Part shown: positions 50,991-60,144 of the stretch, piece by piece
Layout of the letters: each line of letters opens with the position of its first letter
Position numbering within the stretch: position 1 is the first letter of the stretch
Origin: an uncultured Muribaculaceae bacterium
Lineage (GTDB): Bacteria > Bacteroidota > Bacteroidia > Bacteroidales > Muribaculaceae
Assembly: GCA_910578095.1 (NCBI GenBank)
Contig: CAJTOZ010000011.1
Span: forward strand, 9,146 to 73,145
Length of the DNA: 64,000 bases
Reading direction: 5' to 3'
The notes under the pieces: generated by a model
Database searches by the model: none
What the model was told of the DNA's origin: nothing
Seen by the model: the letters and a program-made list of their open reading frames with translations, nothing else
Translations under genes and position numbers: made by a program

Positions 50991-52175
50991 TTAGTCGAGG
51001 ATTTCGGTGATCTGACCGGAACCTACGGTGCGGCCACCTTCGCGGATAGCGAAGCGGAGACCCTGAGCGCAAGCTACCGGGTTGATGAGTTCGACGATGA
51101 TCTCAACGTTGTCGCCGGGCATTACCATTTCAACACCTTCGGGGAGAGTGATCTCACCGGTCACGTCAAGCGTGCGGATGTAGAACTGGGGACGATAGTG
51201 GTTGTGGAAGGGAGTGTGACGGCCGCCTTCTTCCTTTTTGAGGATGTAGACAGAAGCTTTGAACTTGCTGTGGGGCTTCACAACACCGGGGTGGCAGATA
51301 ACCATACCACGCTTGATGTCCTTCTTGTCGATACCGCGGAGGAGCAGACCTACGTTGTCGCCGGCTTCGCCCTGATCGAGGAGCTTGCGGAACATTTCAA
51401 CGCCGGTTACGGTGCTCTTCATGTCGGCGCCGAGACCCATGATCTGAACTTCGTCGCCAACCTTTACGATACCGGTTTCGATACGGCCGGTAGCAACGGT
51501 GCCACGACCGGTGATCGAGAACACGTCCTCGACGGGCATCAGGAAGGGTTTGTCCACGTCGCGGGGAGGCAGGGGAATCCAGGTGTCGACAGCTTCCATG
51601 AGTTCCATAACCTTAGCTTCCCATTCGGGCTCGCCGTTGAGGGCGCCGAGTGCGGAACCGCGGATGATGGGAGTTTCGTCGCCATCGTATTCGTAAGCCG
51701 AGAGAAGTTCGCGCATTTCCATTTCGACGAGTTCGAGCATCTCTTCGTCGTCAACCATGTCGCACTTGTTGAGGAACACAACGATACGGGGCACGTTCAC
51801 CTGACGGGCGAGAAGGATGTGCTCGCGGGTCTGGGGCATGGGACCGTCGGTTGCAGCAACTACGATGATAGCGCCGTCCATCTGAGCAGCACCGGTAACC
51901 ATGTTCTTCACATAGTCAGCGTGTCCGGGGCAGTCAACGTGAGCGTAGTGGCGGTTGCCAGTCTCGTACTCAACGTGGGCGGTGTTGATGGTAATACCGC
52001 GCTCCTTTTCCTCGGGGGCGTTGTCGATCTGGTCGAAGGACTTCACTTCCGAGAGACCGGCCTTTGCCAGCACAGTGGTGATGGCGGCGGTGAGGGTAGT
52101 CTTACCGTGGTCAACGTGACCGATGGTGCCGATGTTTACGTGCGGCTTGGTTCTTTCGAATTTCTCTTTAGCCAT
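50991..52175 (-). CDS. tuf: Elongation factor Tu
   Basis: The open frame reaches 52238, but the conserved N-terminus MAKEKFERTKPHVNIGTIGH starts at 52175, giving 394 residues. G1 motif GHVDHGKT, G3 DCPGHADYV, G4 NKCD. It delivers aminoacyl-tRNA to the ribosome. It is preceded by four tRNA genes and followed by tRNA-Trp, the ancestral tRNA-tuf arrangement. Confidence 0.99.
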   Translation of the reverse strand: MAKEKFERTKPHVNIGTIGHVDHGKTTLTAAITTVLAKAGLSEVKSFDQIDNAPEEKERGITINTAHVEYETGNRHYAHVDCPGHADYVKNMVTGAAQMDGAIIVVAATDGPMPQTREHILLARQVNVPRIVVFLNKCDMVDDEEMLELVEMEMRELLSAYEYDGDETPIIRGSALGALNGEPEWEAKVMELMEAVDTWIPLPPRDVDKPFLMPVEDVFSITGRGTVATGRIETGIVKVGDEVQIMGLGADMKSTVTGVEMFRKLLDQGEAGDNVGLLLRGIDKKDIKRGMVICHPGVVKPHSKFKASVYILKKEEGGRHTPFHNHYRPQFYIRTLDVTGEITLPEGVEMVMPGDNVEIIVELINPVACAQGLRFAIREGGRTVGSGQITEILD

Positions 52176-52263
52176 AACTTTTGCTGTTATATTTGGTTTG
52201 AATGATTGATTTCTAACAGTTAGCCTCGATAACGACAAGACGCTATCGTGGCTATCAACTTAG

Positions 52264-52335
<72 letters not shown>

Positions 52336-52357
52336 ATTGCGTTTCTGCAATCTTTAG

Positions 52358-52430
52358 AGCGGAAGACGGGGCTCAAACCCGCGACCCTCAGCTTGGAAGG
52401 CTGATGCTCTATCGACTGAGCTACTTCCGC
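52358..52430 (-). tRNA. tRNA-Gly (anticodon TCC)
   Basis: 73 nt. Acceptor arms GCGGAAG/CTTCCGC, anticodon stem TCAGC/GCTGA with loop CTTCCAA. Confidence 0.95.
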
Positions 52431-52449
52431 AGAAGCTTTTATTATTTTG

Positions 52450-52532
52450 TGGGCGAAGATGGATTCGAACCACCGAAGGTAAAAACCAGCAGATTTACAG
52501 TCTGCCCCATTTGGCCACTCTGGTATTCGCCC
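52450..52532 (-). tRNA. tRNA-Tyr (anticodon GTA)
   Basis: 83 nt with the long variable arm of class II tRNAs. Acceptor arms GGGCGAA/TTCGCCC, anticodon stem GCAGA/TCTGC with loop CTGTAAA. Confidence 0.96.
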
Positions 52533-52564
52533 ATATAGTTAATGCTATATCTTCTTTATTAAAG

Positions 52565-52638
52565 AGCCTCTTGTCGGATTCGAACCAACGACCCCGAGAT
52601 TACAAATCACGTGCTCTGGCCAACTGAGCTAAAGAGGC
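52565..52638 (-). tRNA. tRNA-Thr (anticodon TGT)
   Basis: 74 nt. Acceptor arms GCCTCTT/AAGAGGC. The anticodon loop TTTGTAA is closed by CGTGA/TCTCG with a central T-T mismatch. First gene of the supercluster. Confidence 0.94.
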
Positions 52639-52691
52639 GTTTTCAAATTTCTCTTGCAGCCGGGAAGCGCGTTGTTTCCCGTTTGCGGTTG

Positions 52692-52722
52692 CAAAGTTAT
52701 ATCAAATATTTGAACTGACAAA
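52692..52722 (-). promoter_or_regulatory. Main promoter of the tRNA-tuf-rpl-rpo supercluster
   Basis: Minus strand TTTG (52722-52719), 19 bp, TAACTTTG (52699-52692): full consensus. Between it and the first tRNA lies a small hairpin (CGGGAA/TTCCCG, about 52659-52681). The rest of the 306-bp gap to the M16 peptidase gene holds only that gene's promoter. Confidence 0.85.
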
Positions 52723-52868
52723 ACTTTCACGCAAATTTTTTCATCATTTGATGGTTAAAATTTCAATATCTGCTGCAAATCAGCACCTTAATCATTCAAA
52801 AAACACACGTCGCGCCCGAAAATATAATTTATTAACACTTGTACGGAGCATACTGGGCTGATTTTTCG

Positions 52869-52876
52869 TATCTTTG
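52869..52876 (+). promoter_or_regulatory. -7 box of the M16 peptidase gene
   Basis: TATCTTTG fits TAnnTTTG; no good TTTG is found 19-21 bp upstream. The ATG at 52945 leaves a leader of about 60 nt. Confidence 0.55.
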
Positions 52877-52944
52877 CGGCATAATGCGCGCGTGCGCAAA
52901 TACTACTTTAAATAATCCAATCTCAACTTTTTCCATAATTCATC

Positions 52945-55866
52945 ATGTTCAGAAAACAATTCCTGCATCTGATGTCAGCAGTGGCGCTCCTGCTCTGCTC
53001 CATGCATGCTACCGCCGGCAAGTATGCCTACGACAGTGTGCCCGGCGACCCGCTGCACACCAAAGCCTACACCCTGCCCAACGGCCTGAAGGTGTTCATG
53101 ACAGTCAACCGCGACACGCCGCGAATCCAGACCTACATTGCCGTGCGCGTGGGCGGCAAGAACGACCCCGCCGAAACGACAGGTCTCGCCCACTATTTCG
53201 AGCACCTGATGTTCAAAGGCACCGAACAGTTCGGCACCTCCGACTATGCCGCCGAAAAACCGCTCCTCGACCGCATCGAGCAACTGTTCGAGACCTACCG
53301 CCATACTACCGACAGCATCGAACGCCGCGCCATATACCGCGAAATCGACTCCATAAGCTATCAGGCTTCGCTACTCGCCATCCCCAACGAATACGACAAA
53401 CTGATGACGGCCATCGGAGCCAACGGCACCAACGCATACACCAGCACCGATGTGACATGCTACGTAGAGGATATTCCATCCAACCAGATCGAGAACTGGG
53501 CGCGCATACAGGCCGACCGCTTCGAGCACCCGGTGATCCGCGGCTTCCACACCGAACTGGAAACCATATATGAGGAAAAAAACATGAGCCTCACCAATGA
53601 CGGCCGCAAGCTCAACGAAGCAATGCTCGCCGCGCTCTTCCCCAACCACCCCTACGGCACGCAGACCGTGCTCGGCACCCAGGAGCACCTCAAGAACCCC
53701 TCCATCACCAACGTCAAGAACTACCACAAGCAATGGTACGTGCCCAACAACATGGCCATATGCGTGAGCGGCGATTTCGACCCCGACAACATGGTCGATA
53801 TCATCACCAAATACTTCGGCCATCTGAAGCCCAACAACGCCCTGCCCGCACCCGCCGTCATGGCCGAAAAACCCATCACCTCGCCCATTGAGCGCGAAGT
53901 CGTGGGCCCGGAAGCCGAGCGGCTGTATCTGGCATGGCGCATTCCCGAAGCCAAAAACAGCGACATCAACCTGCTCGACGTAGCCTCCGAAGTGCTCAGC
54001 AACAACGACTGCGGTCTCATCGATATCGACATCAACCTCGCACAAACAATGCTCGGAGCCGGAGCTGGCATGTACTCCATGGCCGACGGGGGCGCATTCA
54101 TCCTCATAGGCATGCCTAAGCCCGGCCAGACACTCGACGAGGTGAGAGAACTGCTGCTGAAAGAAATCGACAAACTCATCGCCGGCGAATTCGACGAAGA
54201 CCTCGTAAAAGCCATAGCCGCCAACCGCAAGCTTTACCTGCAGAACGCCCTCGAAAGCAACGACCGCAGAGCCGACATGTACGTCGACGCATTCGTAAAC
54301 GGCGCCACACTCTCCGACCTTGTCAACGATTTCCACGCCATCGACTCCATCTCCAAAGCCGACGTTGTCGATGCCGCACGCCGCTATTTCGGCCGCGACA
54401 ACTATGCCGCCATCTACAAGCGGCAGGGCGAAGACACATCCGTGGTGAAGATGCCCAAACCGGAACTCACACCCATCGCCACCAACCGCGATGCCGCCAG
54501 CGCATTCCTCACAGAGATACAGAACAGCACCGTCGAGCCTATCGAACCAGTGTTCGTCGACTTCGACCGGGACCTCATGCGTACAACAGCAAAGCAGGAC
54601 ATCGAGCTGCTCTACACCCCCAACACATCCAACGACCTGTTCTCCCTCACATATATATATGATAAGGGCACAGGCCACGAACCCACCCTCGACATAGCCG
54701 AGGAACTCCTCTCGCTATCGGGCACATCCACCATGACACCAGAGCAGATAAGCCGCGCATTCTACGACCTCGCCTGCTCCTACCGCATCGTCTCCGGCAA
54801 CAACCGCAGCTATGTGGTGATCAACGGTCTCAGCGAAAACATGCTTCCCGCCATGCGTCTCTACGAGACCCTGCTCAGCGAGGCCACCCTCGCACCCGAA
54901 GCATGGGACGCCTATCTCGAACGCCTCTCCCAGGCTCGTGAAAACAGCAAAAAGAACCAGGCGCAGAACTTCAGCCGCCTGAGCAACTATGCCATGTACG
55001 GCGAGCACAACCCCGCACGCTCCACCACCCTGCCCCTCGACTCCCTGCGAGCCATCGGCCCCGATGCAATTCTGGCATCGCTCCGCGACCTGCGCAAACT
55101 CAAGCACAGCGCCATCTACTACGGCAACATGAACGCCGACAGCGTCGTAGCAGCCATCAACGACCTGCACCTCACCGCACCACAGCTCGCCGACGCACCC
55201 GCCGGAGAGCCCTTCACCCTGCAGACCACGCCCGAAACCGTGATCTACCTCGCGCCATATAACGCCAAACAGCTCTACATGCGCGAATTCAGCAACCGTG
55301 GCGAGCAATACGACCCCGCCGGCGAACCCGTGCGCACCCTCTACAACGAGTACTTCGGCGGAGGCATGAACTCCATCGTATTCCAGGAGATGCGCGAAAG
55401 CCGCTCGCTGGCCTACTCCGCCTACGCCGCCCTCTCCGCGCCATCGCGCCTCACCCAGCCCTACACCTACATGGCCTTCATTGCCACACAGAACGACAAG
55501 ATGCTCGACGCCATCCACGCCTTCGACGACATCATCAACAACATGCCGCGCAGCCAGAGCGCCCTCGACCTCGCAAAACAAGGCATCGACAGCCGCATGC
55601 GCACGGAGCGCACCATCAAGGACGATATAGCATGGGCCTACATCAACGCCCGCAACCTTGGCCTCGACAAAGAGCTCTCACAGCAGATATTCGAAACCGT
55701 GCCCACACTCACACTCGACGACATCCAGGCCTATCAGCAGGCCAACGTCAAGGACCGCACCTACCACATAGCCATCCTTGCCGACCTTGATGACATCGAC
55801 ATCGATGCACTCCGCGCCATGGGCAAGGTGGTGATACTCACCACCGAGGACATCTTCGGATACTGA
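52945..55866 (+). CDS. M16 family zinc metallopeptidase (two-domain, periplasmic)
   Basis: The product has 973 residues with a signal peptide ending near HATA (24). The inverted zinc motif HYFEH (His83, Glu86, His87) lies in GLAHYFEHLMFKGTEQFG. The third ligand is among the Glu residues of ELETIYEEKNM near 205-212. M16_C regions follow each half (ITNVKNYHKQWYVPNNMAICVSGD; C-terminal YFGGGMNSIVFQEMRESRSLAYSAYA with the conserved Arg/Tyr). The second half lacks the zinc motif, as in pitrilysin-type enzymes. It probably degrades peptides in the periplasm. It is transcribed alone; a terminator follows at 55945. Confidence 0.94.
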   Translation: MFRKQFLHLMSAVALLLCSMHATAGKYAYDSVPGDPLHTKAYTLPNGLKVFMTVNRDTPRIQTYIAVRVGGKNDPAETTGLAHYFEHLMFKGTEQFGTSDYAAEKPLLDRIEQLFETYRHTTDSIERRAIYREIDSISYQASLLAIPNEYDKLMTAIGANGTNAYTSTDVTCYVEDIPSNQIENWARIQADRFEHPVIRGFHTELETIYEEKNMSLTNDGRKLNEAMLAALFPNHPYGTQTVLGTQEHLKNPSITNVKNYHKQWYVPNNMAICVSGDFDPDNMVDIITKYFGHLKPNNALPAPAVMAEKPITSPIEREVVGPEAERLYLAWRIPEAKNSDINLLDVASEVLSNNDCGLIDIDINLAQTMLGAGAGMYSMADGGAFILIGMPKPGQTLDEVRELLLKEIDKLIAGEFDEDLVKAIAANRKLYLQNALESNDRRADMYVDAFVNGATLSDLVNDFHAIDSISKADVVDAARRYFGRDNYAAIYKRQGEDTSVVKMPKPELTPIATNRDAASAFLTEIQNSTVEPIEPVFVDFDRDLMRTTAKQDIELLYTPNTSNDLFSLTYIYDKGTGHEPTLDIAEELLSLSGTSTMTPEQISRAFYDLACSYRIVSGNNRSYVVINGLSENMLPAMRLYETLLSEATLAPEAWDAYLERLSQARENSKKNQAQNFSRLSNYAMYGEHNPARSTTLPLDSLRAIGPDAILASLRDLRKLKHSAIYYGNMNADSVVAAINDLHLTAPQLADAPAGEPFTLQTTPETVIYLAPYNAKQLYMREFSNRGEQYDPAGEPVRTLYNEYFGGGMNSIVFQEMRESRSLAYSAYAALSAPSRLTQPYTYMAFIATQNDKMLDAIHAFDDIINNMPRSQSALDLAKQGIDSRMRTERTIKDDIAWAYINARNLGLDKELSQQIFETVPTLTLDDIQAYQQANVKDRTYHIAILADLDDIDIDALRAMGKVVILTTEDIFGY

Positions 55867-55944
55867 TGCGCATCCCCTCCGGCCCGCCGTGGCTGACAAA
55901 TTGTCAGCCATCGCACGGCAACGCATAAACCACTGACACACAAC

Positions 55945-55989
55945 AACAAATCCCGCACCAAACTATTTTGGCACGGGATTTGTTATTAT
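55945..55989 (+). terminator. Terminator between the M16 gene and dnaK
   Basis: Arms AACAAATCCCG (55945-55955) and CGGGATTTGTT (55974-55984) with an inner CCAAA/TTTGG stem, then ATTATATA. The 11-nt arms pair perfectly. Confidence 0.75.
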
Positions 55990-56047
55990 ATATGCAAAAC
56001 CAAGACAAACAAGTATATTAATTCAAAACTAAAAATACAATACAATT

Positions 56048-57949
56048 ATGGGAAAAATCATTGGCATCGACTTAGGAACCACCAACTCCTGCGTCGCAGT
56101 TCTTGAAGGTAAAGACCCCGTTGTAATACCCAATGCCGAAGGCCGCAACACCACTCCTTCCGTTGTAGCATTCGTCGACGGTGGCGAGCGCAAAGTTGGC
56201 GAACCCGCCAAGCGCCAGGCCATCACCAACCCCAAGCGCACCATCTACTCCATCAAGCGCTTCATGGGCGAAACCTACGAACAGGTTAAAAACGAAATCG
56301 ACCGCGTCCCCTACAAAGTAGTGCGCGGCGACAACGACACCCCCCGCATCGACATCGACGGCCGCGAATACACACCTCAGGAAATCTCCGCCATGATTCT
56401 TCAGAAAATGAAGAAAACAGCCGAAGACTTCCTCGGCGAAAGTGTCCACGAAGCTGTCATCACCGTGCCCGCCTACTTCAACGACTCCCAGCGTCAGGCC
56501 ACCAAGGAGGCCGGCGAGATCGCAGGCCTCACCGTGAAACGTATCGTCAACGAGCCCACCGCCGCAGCCCTCGCCTATGGCCTCGACAAAAGCGACAAAG
56601 AACAGAAAATCGCAGTGTTCGACCTCGGTGGCGGCACATTCGATATCTCCATCCTCGAACTCGGCGACGGCGTGTTTGAAGTGAAAAGCACCAACGGCGA
56701 CACCCACCTCGGCGGCGACGACTTCGACCACGTGATCATCGACTGGCTCGCCGACGAATTCCTCAAGGACGAAGGCGTGGATCTCCGCAAAGACCCCATG
56801 GCCCTTCAGCGCCTCAAGGAAGCTGCCGAGAAAGCCAAAATCGAGCTTTCCAGCACCACCAGCACGGAAATCAACCTCCCCTACATCATGCCCGTCAACG
56901 GCGTGCCCAAGCACCTTGTGAAGACCCTCACACGTGCCAAGTTCGAGCAGCTCGCCGACAAACTTATCCACGCCACCATCAAGCCTTGCGAAGACGCACT
57001 CCGCGATGCCGGCCTCACAGCCAAGGACATCGACGAAGTAATCCTTGTGGGCGGCTCCACCCGTATCCCGGCCATCCAGAAAGTCGTTACCGACTTCTTC
57101 GGCAAACAGCCCAATAAGAGCGTCAACCCCGACGAGGTAGTAGCCCTCGGCGCAGCCATCCAGGGCGGCGTCCTCAGCGGCGACGTCAAGGATGTGCTTC
57201 TGCTCGACGTTGTGCCCCTGAGCGTAGGTATCGAAACCCTCGGCGGTGTCATGACCAAGCTCATCGAAGCAAACACCACCATCCCTACCCGCAAGAGCGA
57301 GACATTCTCCACCGCCGCCGACAACCAGCCCAGCGTGGAAATCAACGTGCTGCAGGGCGAACGCCCCATGGCGAAGGACGACAAACTCCTCGGCAAGTTC
57401 CACCTCGACGGCATCGCACCCGCACCCCGCGGCATTCCTCAGATTGAGGTGACCTTCGAGATCGACGCCAACGGCATTCTCAACGTAAGCGCCAAAGACA
57501 AAGCCACCGGTAAGGAACAGAGCATCCGCATCGAAGCCTCCAGCGGCCTCACCGACGCCGAAATCAAGCGCATGAAGGAAGAAGCCGAAGCCAACGCAGC
57601 TGCCGACGCCAAGGAAAAAGAACGTGTCGACAAACTCAACCAGGCCGACGCCATCATCTTCCAGACCGAGAAACAGCTCAGCGAACTCGGCGATAAGATT
57701 CCCGCCGACAAGAAATCGGCCATCCAGAGCGCCCTCGACCGTCTGAAAGAGGCCCACAAGAGCCAGGACATCGCAGCCATCGAATCCGCAATCAAGGAAA
57801 TCGAGACAAAATTCGGTGAAGCCCAGCAGGACATCCTCAACGCACAGGCTCAGGCCGGCGCAGCAGGTGCTCCCGGTGCAGGCGCCGCCCCCTCCGGCGA
57901 CAACAACGGCGACCACGTCACCGACGTCGACTTCGAGGAAGTGAAGTAA
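56048..57949 (+). CDS. dnaK: Chaperone protein DnaK (Hsp70)
   Basis: The 633 residues show IGIDLGTTNSCVAV at the N-terminus, the phosphate-2 motif DLGGGTFDISILE and adenosine motif ILVGGSTRIPAIQK, the linker VLLLDVVPLSVGIET and the substrate-binding domain. A Gly/Ala-rich tail ends in the conserved DVDFEEVK. The ATP-driven chaperone folds and rescues cytoplasmic proteins with DnaJ and GrpE, not encoded here. No consensus promoter was seen in the 58 bp after the upstream terminator. The last five codons and the following bases are repeated twice downstream (59932, 61455), making its 3' end a probable integration site. Confidence 0.99.
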   Translation: MGKIIGIDLGTTNSCVAVLEGKDPVVIPNAEGRNTTPSVVAFVDGGERKVGEPAKRQAITNPKRTIYSIKRFMGETYEQVKNEIDRVPYKVVRGDNDTPRIDIDGREYTPQEISAMILQKMKKTAEDFLGESVHEAVITVPAYFNDSQRQATKEAGEIAGLTVKRIVNEPTAAALAYGLDKSDKEQKIAVFDLGGGTFDISILELGDGVFEVKSTNGDTHLGGDDFDHVIIDWLADEFLKDEGVDLRKDPMALQRLKEAAEKAKIELSSTTSTEINLPYIMPVNGVPKHLVKTLTRAKFEQLADKLIHATIKPCEDALRDAGLTAKDIDEVILVGGSTRIPAIQKVVTDFFGKQPNKSVNPDEVVALGAAIQGGVLSGDVKDVLLLDVVPLSVGIETLGGVMTKLIEANTTIPTRKSETFSTAADNQPSVEINVLQGERPMAKDDKLLGKFHLDGIAPAPRGIPQIEVTFEIDANGILNVSAKDKATGKEQSIRIEASSGLTDAEIKRMKEEAEANAAADAKEKERVDKLNQADAIIFQTEKQLSELGDKIPADKKSAIQSALDRLKEAHKSQDIAAIESAIKEIETKFGEAQQDILNAQAQAGAAGAPGAGAAPSGDNNGDHVTDVDFEEVK

Positions 57950-57974
57950 TGTAACTGAATAAATATAGATCCAT
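57932..57974 (+). repeat. Putative attachment core, copy A (dnaK 3' end, attL-like)
   Basis: 43 bp beginning with the codons for FEEVK-stop and ending in ATCCAT. Copy B (59932) differs at about two positions and copy C (61455) at about four. Upstream of the core, A is ordinary dnaK sequence and shares nothing with B or C. Downstream, A and B stay alike to about 58040 through a terminator hairpin. Confidence 0.85.
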
Positions 57975-57975
57975 C

Positions 57976-58014
57976 TGAAAAGGGTTGCAGTCCTTGCGAT
58001 TGCAACCTTTTTTG
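57976..58014 (+). terminator. Terminator hairpin following dnaK (arm of cassette 1)
   Basis: GGTTGCA (57982-57988) and TGCAACC (58001-58007) with a 12-nt loop, then TTTTTT. An outer ATCCATC/GATGGAT pair encloses it. The same element recurs at 59976-60020. Confidence 0.82.
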
Positions 58015-58171
58015 ATGGATTATTCTTTATTTAGATTGATACATACCACTGTTTATATTTGGCACATATTTGGAACGTTTCGTAATCAGCGACAATGTGC
58101 CCGTTGTTTTGCATTGCCCTAATTCATAAATATTAACACGTATAGGTTCTAAACTTGCGCACAGATGGTAT

Positions 58172-58179
58172 TAACTTTG
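58172..58179 (+). promoter_or_regulatory. -7 box of the DUF1848 gene
   Basis: TAACTTTG at 58172-58179. Transcription would begin near 58186, past the first possible ATG at 58184, which favours the ATG at 58199. Confidence 0.6.
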
Positions 58180-58198
58180 CCATATGACAGACAAGATA

Positions 58199-59152
58199 AT
58201 GAAGCATCAAACCATAAAAATCATCACAGACCACAAACAGGAAGTGATAGCGCAAGCTCCCGTAGTTATCTCAGCAAGTAGAGCCACGGATATTCCGGCT
58301 TTCTATGCCGATTGGTTCTTCGGCCGGTTAGGGAAAGGGTATGTAAGGTGGCGCAACCCGTTTAATGGCAAAGACAGTTATGTGTCGTTCGCCAATACTC
58401 GCTTTGTCGTGTTTTGGTCAAAGAATCCTGCACCTCTCATTCCCCATCTTCATATACTTAGAGAGAGCGGAATTGGTTGCTATGTGCAATATACACTCAA
58501 CGATTATGAGAAAGATGGTTTTGAAGCCAATGTGCCTGCTTTGCAGCTTCGGATTGATACTTTCAAGCGTCTTGTTGACACTTTGGGAGAAGGCTCAGTT
58601 GTCTGGCGTTTTGACCCTCTTGTTTTGACCGATACCGTTTCTGAAGAGTCATTGCTTGAAAAGATTGATAATATTGCGAAGTGCTTATGCGGCCACACAG
58701 AAAAACTCGTTTTCAGTTTTGCCGACATCGCTTCATATAAGAAAGTGGGAAAGAATCTGATTAAGGCCGGAATCAAATATAAAGAATGGGACAATGAATC
58801 GATGTTGAGTTTTGCTAAAAAACTGTCTAAGTTAAACGCATCATGGGGGCTTCGACTCGCCACCTGCTCCGAGCCAATCGCCTTAGAACAATTCAATATT
58901 GAGCATAACAGGTGCATAGATCCGGAACTGATAGCCCGTTTGGCACCTAACGACGCAGTTCTTCAAAACTTTCTTTTCAACGCTCGCACTGACGGCGGCC
59001 AGCGCAAGCATTGTGGCTGCATACTATCAAAGGACATAGGCGCATATAACACCTGTCCACACGGCTGCGCATATTGTTATGCCAACACTACCCCACAATC
59101 AGCACTTGCCAACTATCACCGCCCCAATCCAAATAACGACTCAATTTTTTAA
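58199..59152 (+). CDS. DUF1848 family protein
   Basis: 317 residues from the ATG at 58199 (an ATG at 58184 would precede the predicted transcript start). DUF1848 hallmarks are VVISASRATDIPAFYADWFF, KGYVRWRNPFNGKDSYVSF and FVVFWSKNPAPLIPHL. The C-terminus has a cysteine cluster, HCGC then CPHGCAYCYA, with the CX3CX2C spacing of radical-SAM [4Fe-4S] sites, although at the wrong end of the chain for a classical radical-SAM barrel. Biochemical function unknown; relatives are spread sporadically in bacteria. It is the intact cargo of cassette 1 and AT-rich compared with its neighbours. Confidence 0.85.
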   Translation: MKHQTIKIITDHKQEVIAQAPVVISASRATDIPAFYADWFFGRLGKGYVRWRNPFNGKDSYVSFANTRFVVFWSKNPAPLIPHLHILRESGIGCYVQYTLNDYEKDGFEANVPALQLRIDTFKRLVDTLGEGSVVWRFDPLVLTDTVSEESLLEKIDNIAKCLCGHTEKLVFSFADIASYKKVGKNLIKAGIKYKEWDNESMLSFAKKLSKLNASWGLRLATCSEPIALEQFNIEHNRCIDPELIARLAPNDAVLQNFLFNARTDGGQRKHCGCILSKDIGAYNTCPHGCAYCYANTTPQSALANYHRPNPNNDSIF

Positions 59153-59158
59153 GCCCAT

Positions 59159-59845
59159 GCATTACACACCGCAAATCGGCATACACCTTTGAGTATATTC
59201 TCAAGAATGCCTAAAAGTGGTTCGCATCATTATCTGAAAGCAAAAGGAAATCCCTGAAAGAAAATCTTGACCATGGAGCTGCACTCCTCGACTCAAAGTC
59301 TCAGTTAAAGGCTTATCTCCATTTCTATGGAAGTATTCATCAGGCAAAACTCCTTCAAGCTTTTGAAAATATTCCAAAAGAAATTTGGTCGGAAGAAGGC
59401 ATATCCATCATAGACTACGGCTGCGGTCAAGGTATTGCCGAAATGGTTCTCTCGGATTATATTGCTTCAAAATGGATTGACAATGATTTTGTAAAGGACT
59501 TCACGTTGATTGAACCATCGCGTGAAAACCTACGACAAGCAAATAACAAAAGAGCACATCAACACAACCACCAATACAATAATACATATATTCTCCAATG
59601 TTATAGATCTCGAAGAATTTGAAGGAGACAGAATCGCTGATATCCTAAGCCAAGATAAATCGAATAATAACATCATTGTCTGTGTAAGCCCATACTATCA
59701 GGAGACCGCTCGAGGCAAACGAATGGAGGAATTCGGGAAGAAACTACAAGGCTATTCTCTGCGTTATAAATTTGAGAAGCACACTGATGAATTGGAAAAG
59801 CCATACAGTTGCCAGATACATATCTATGCAAGCATGTATTATTGA
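59159..59845 (+). pseudogene. Broken class I SAM-dependent methyltransferase
   Basis: One frame reads KWFASLSESKRKSLKENLDH, then LKAYLHFYGSIHQAKLLQAF and the AdoMet motif I IIDYGCGQGIAEMV with an acidic strand end in FTLIEPS. An in-frame TAA at 59212 interrupts the N-terminal part (preceded by TFEYILKNA). The continuation INTTTNTIIHIFSNVIDLEEF and NNNIIVCVSPYYQETARG lies in another frame, so there is a frameshift at about 59545-59585. The C-terminus KPYSCQIHIYASMYY ends at 59845. The fold resembles small AdoMet methyltransferases; substrate unknown. It directly follows the DUF1848 gene in cassette 1. Confidence 0.7.
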
Positions 59846-59847
59846 TT

Positions 59848-59931
59848 GATTTAGCTTGATAACAATAGATTTTAAAGTTGCCATATTTGGAACACGTAGA
59901 CATAATACTCTATTAACCAACACTCTCGATA
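59848..59931 (+). repeat. Right arm of cassette 1
   Basis: 84 bp, alignable without gaps to 61371-61454 (right arm of cassette 2) with scattered substitutions. Both contain GCTTGATAACAATAGATT and GTTGCCATATTTGGAACA. It begins just after the last coding remnant of the cargo. Confidence 0.82.
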
Positions 59932-59974
59932 TTCGAGGAAGTGAAGTAATGTAACTGAATACATATAAATCCAT
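59932..59974 (+). repeat. Putative attachment core, copy B (cassette junction)
   Basis: Exactly 2000 bp after copy A. It keeps the codons for FEEVK-stop although no dnaK sequence precedes it. It is flanked by the right arm on the left and the terminator arm on the right, as a junction of two tandem elements would be. Confidence 0.85.
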
Positions 59975-60098
59975 CTGAAAAGGGTTGCAGTCCTTGCGAT
60001 TGCAACCCTTTTTTTGATGGATTATTCTTTAATTAAATTGATGAAAGTGACATATGAAGGAGCCATAAAGCTTCCAGAAATATTTGAGCCTAAATGTT

Positions 60099-60129
60099 TT
60101 TGATATATTCAAAACAATCGCTATATTTG
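60099..60129 (+). promoter_or_regulatory. Promoter of the cassette 2 ATPase gene
   Basis: TTTG at 60099-60102, 19 bp, TATATTTG at 60122-60129: full consensus. It lies downstream of an upstream in-frame ATG (60094), so the start at 60145 is preferred. Confidence 0.75.
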
Positions 60130-60144
60130 CAAAAACTTTTGAAT

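Larger units (their letters stand above)
57975..59974 (+). mobile_element. Cassette 1: AT-rich cargo between attachment copies A and B
   Basis: 2.0 kb, core to core. It starts with a 66-bp arm shared with cassette 2 (57975-58040, terminator-like hairpin), carries a DUF1848 gene and a broken methyltransferase gene, and ends with an arm (59848-59931) shared with cassette 2. No integrase or transposase is encoded. Base composition is visibly more AT-rich than dnaK or the flanking genes. Integration by a recombinase supplied in trans is my inference. Confidence 0.68.
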
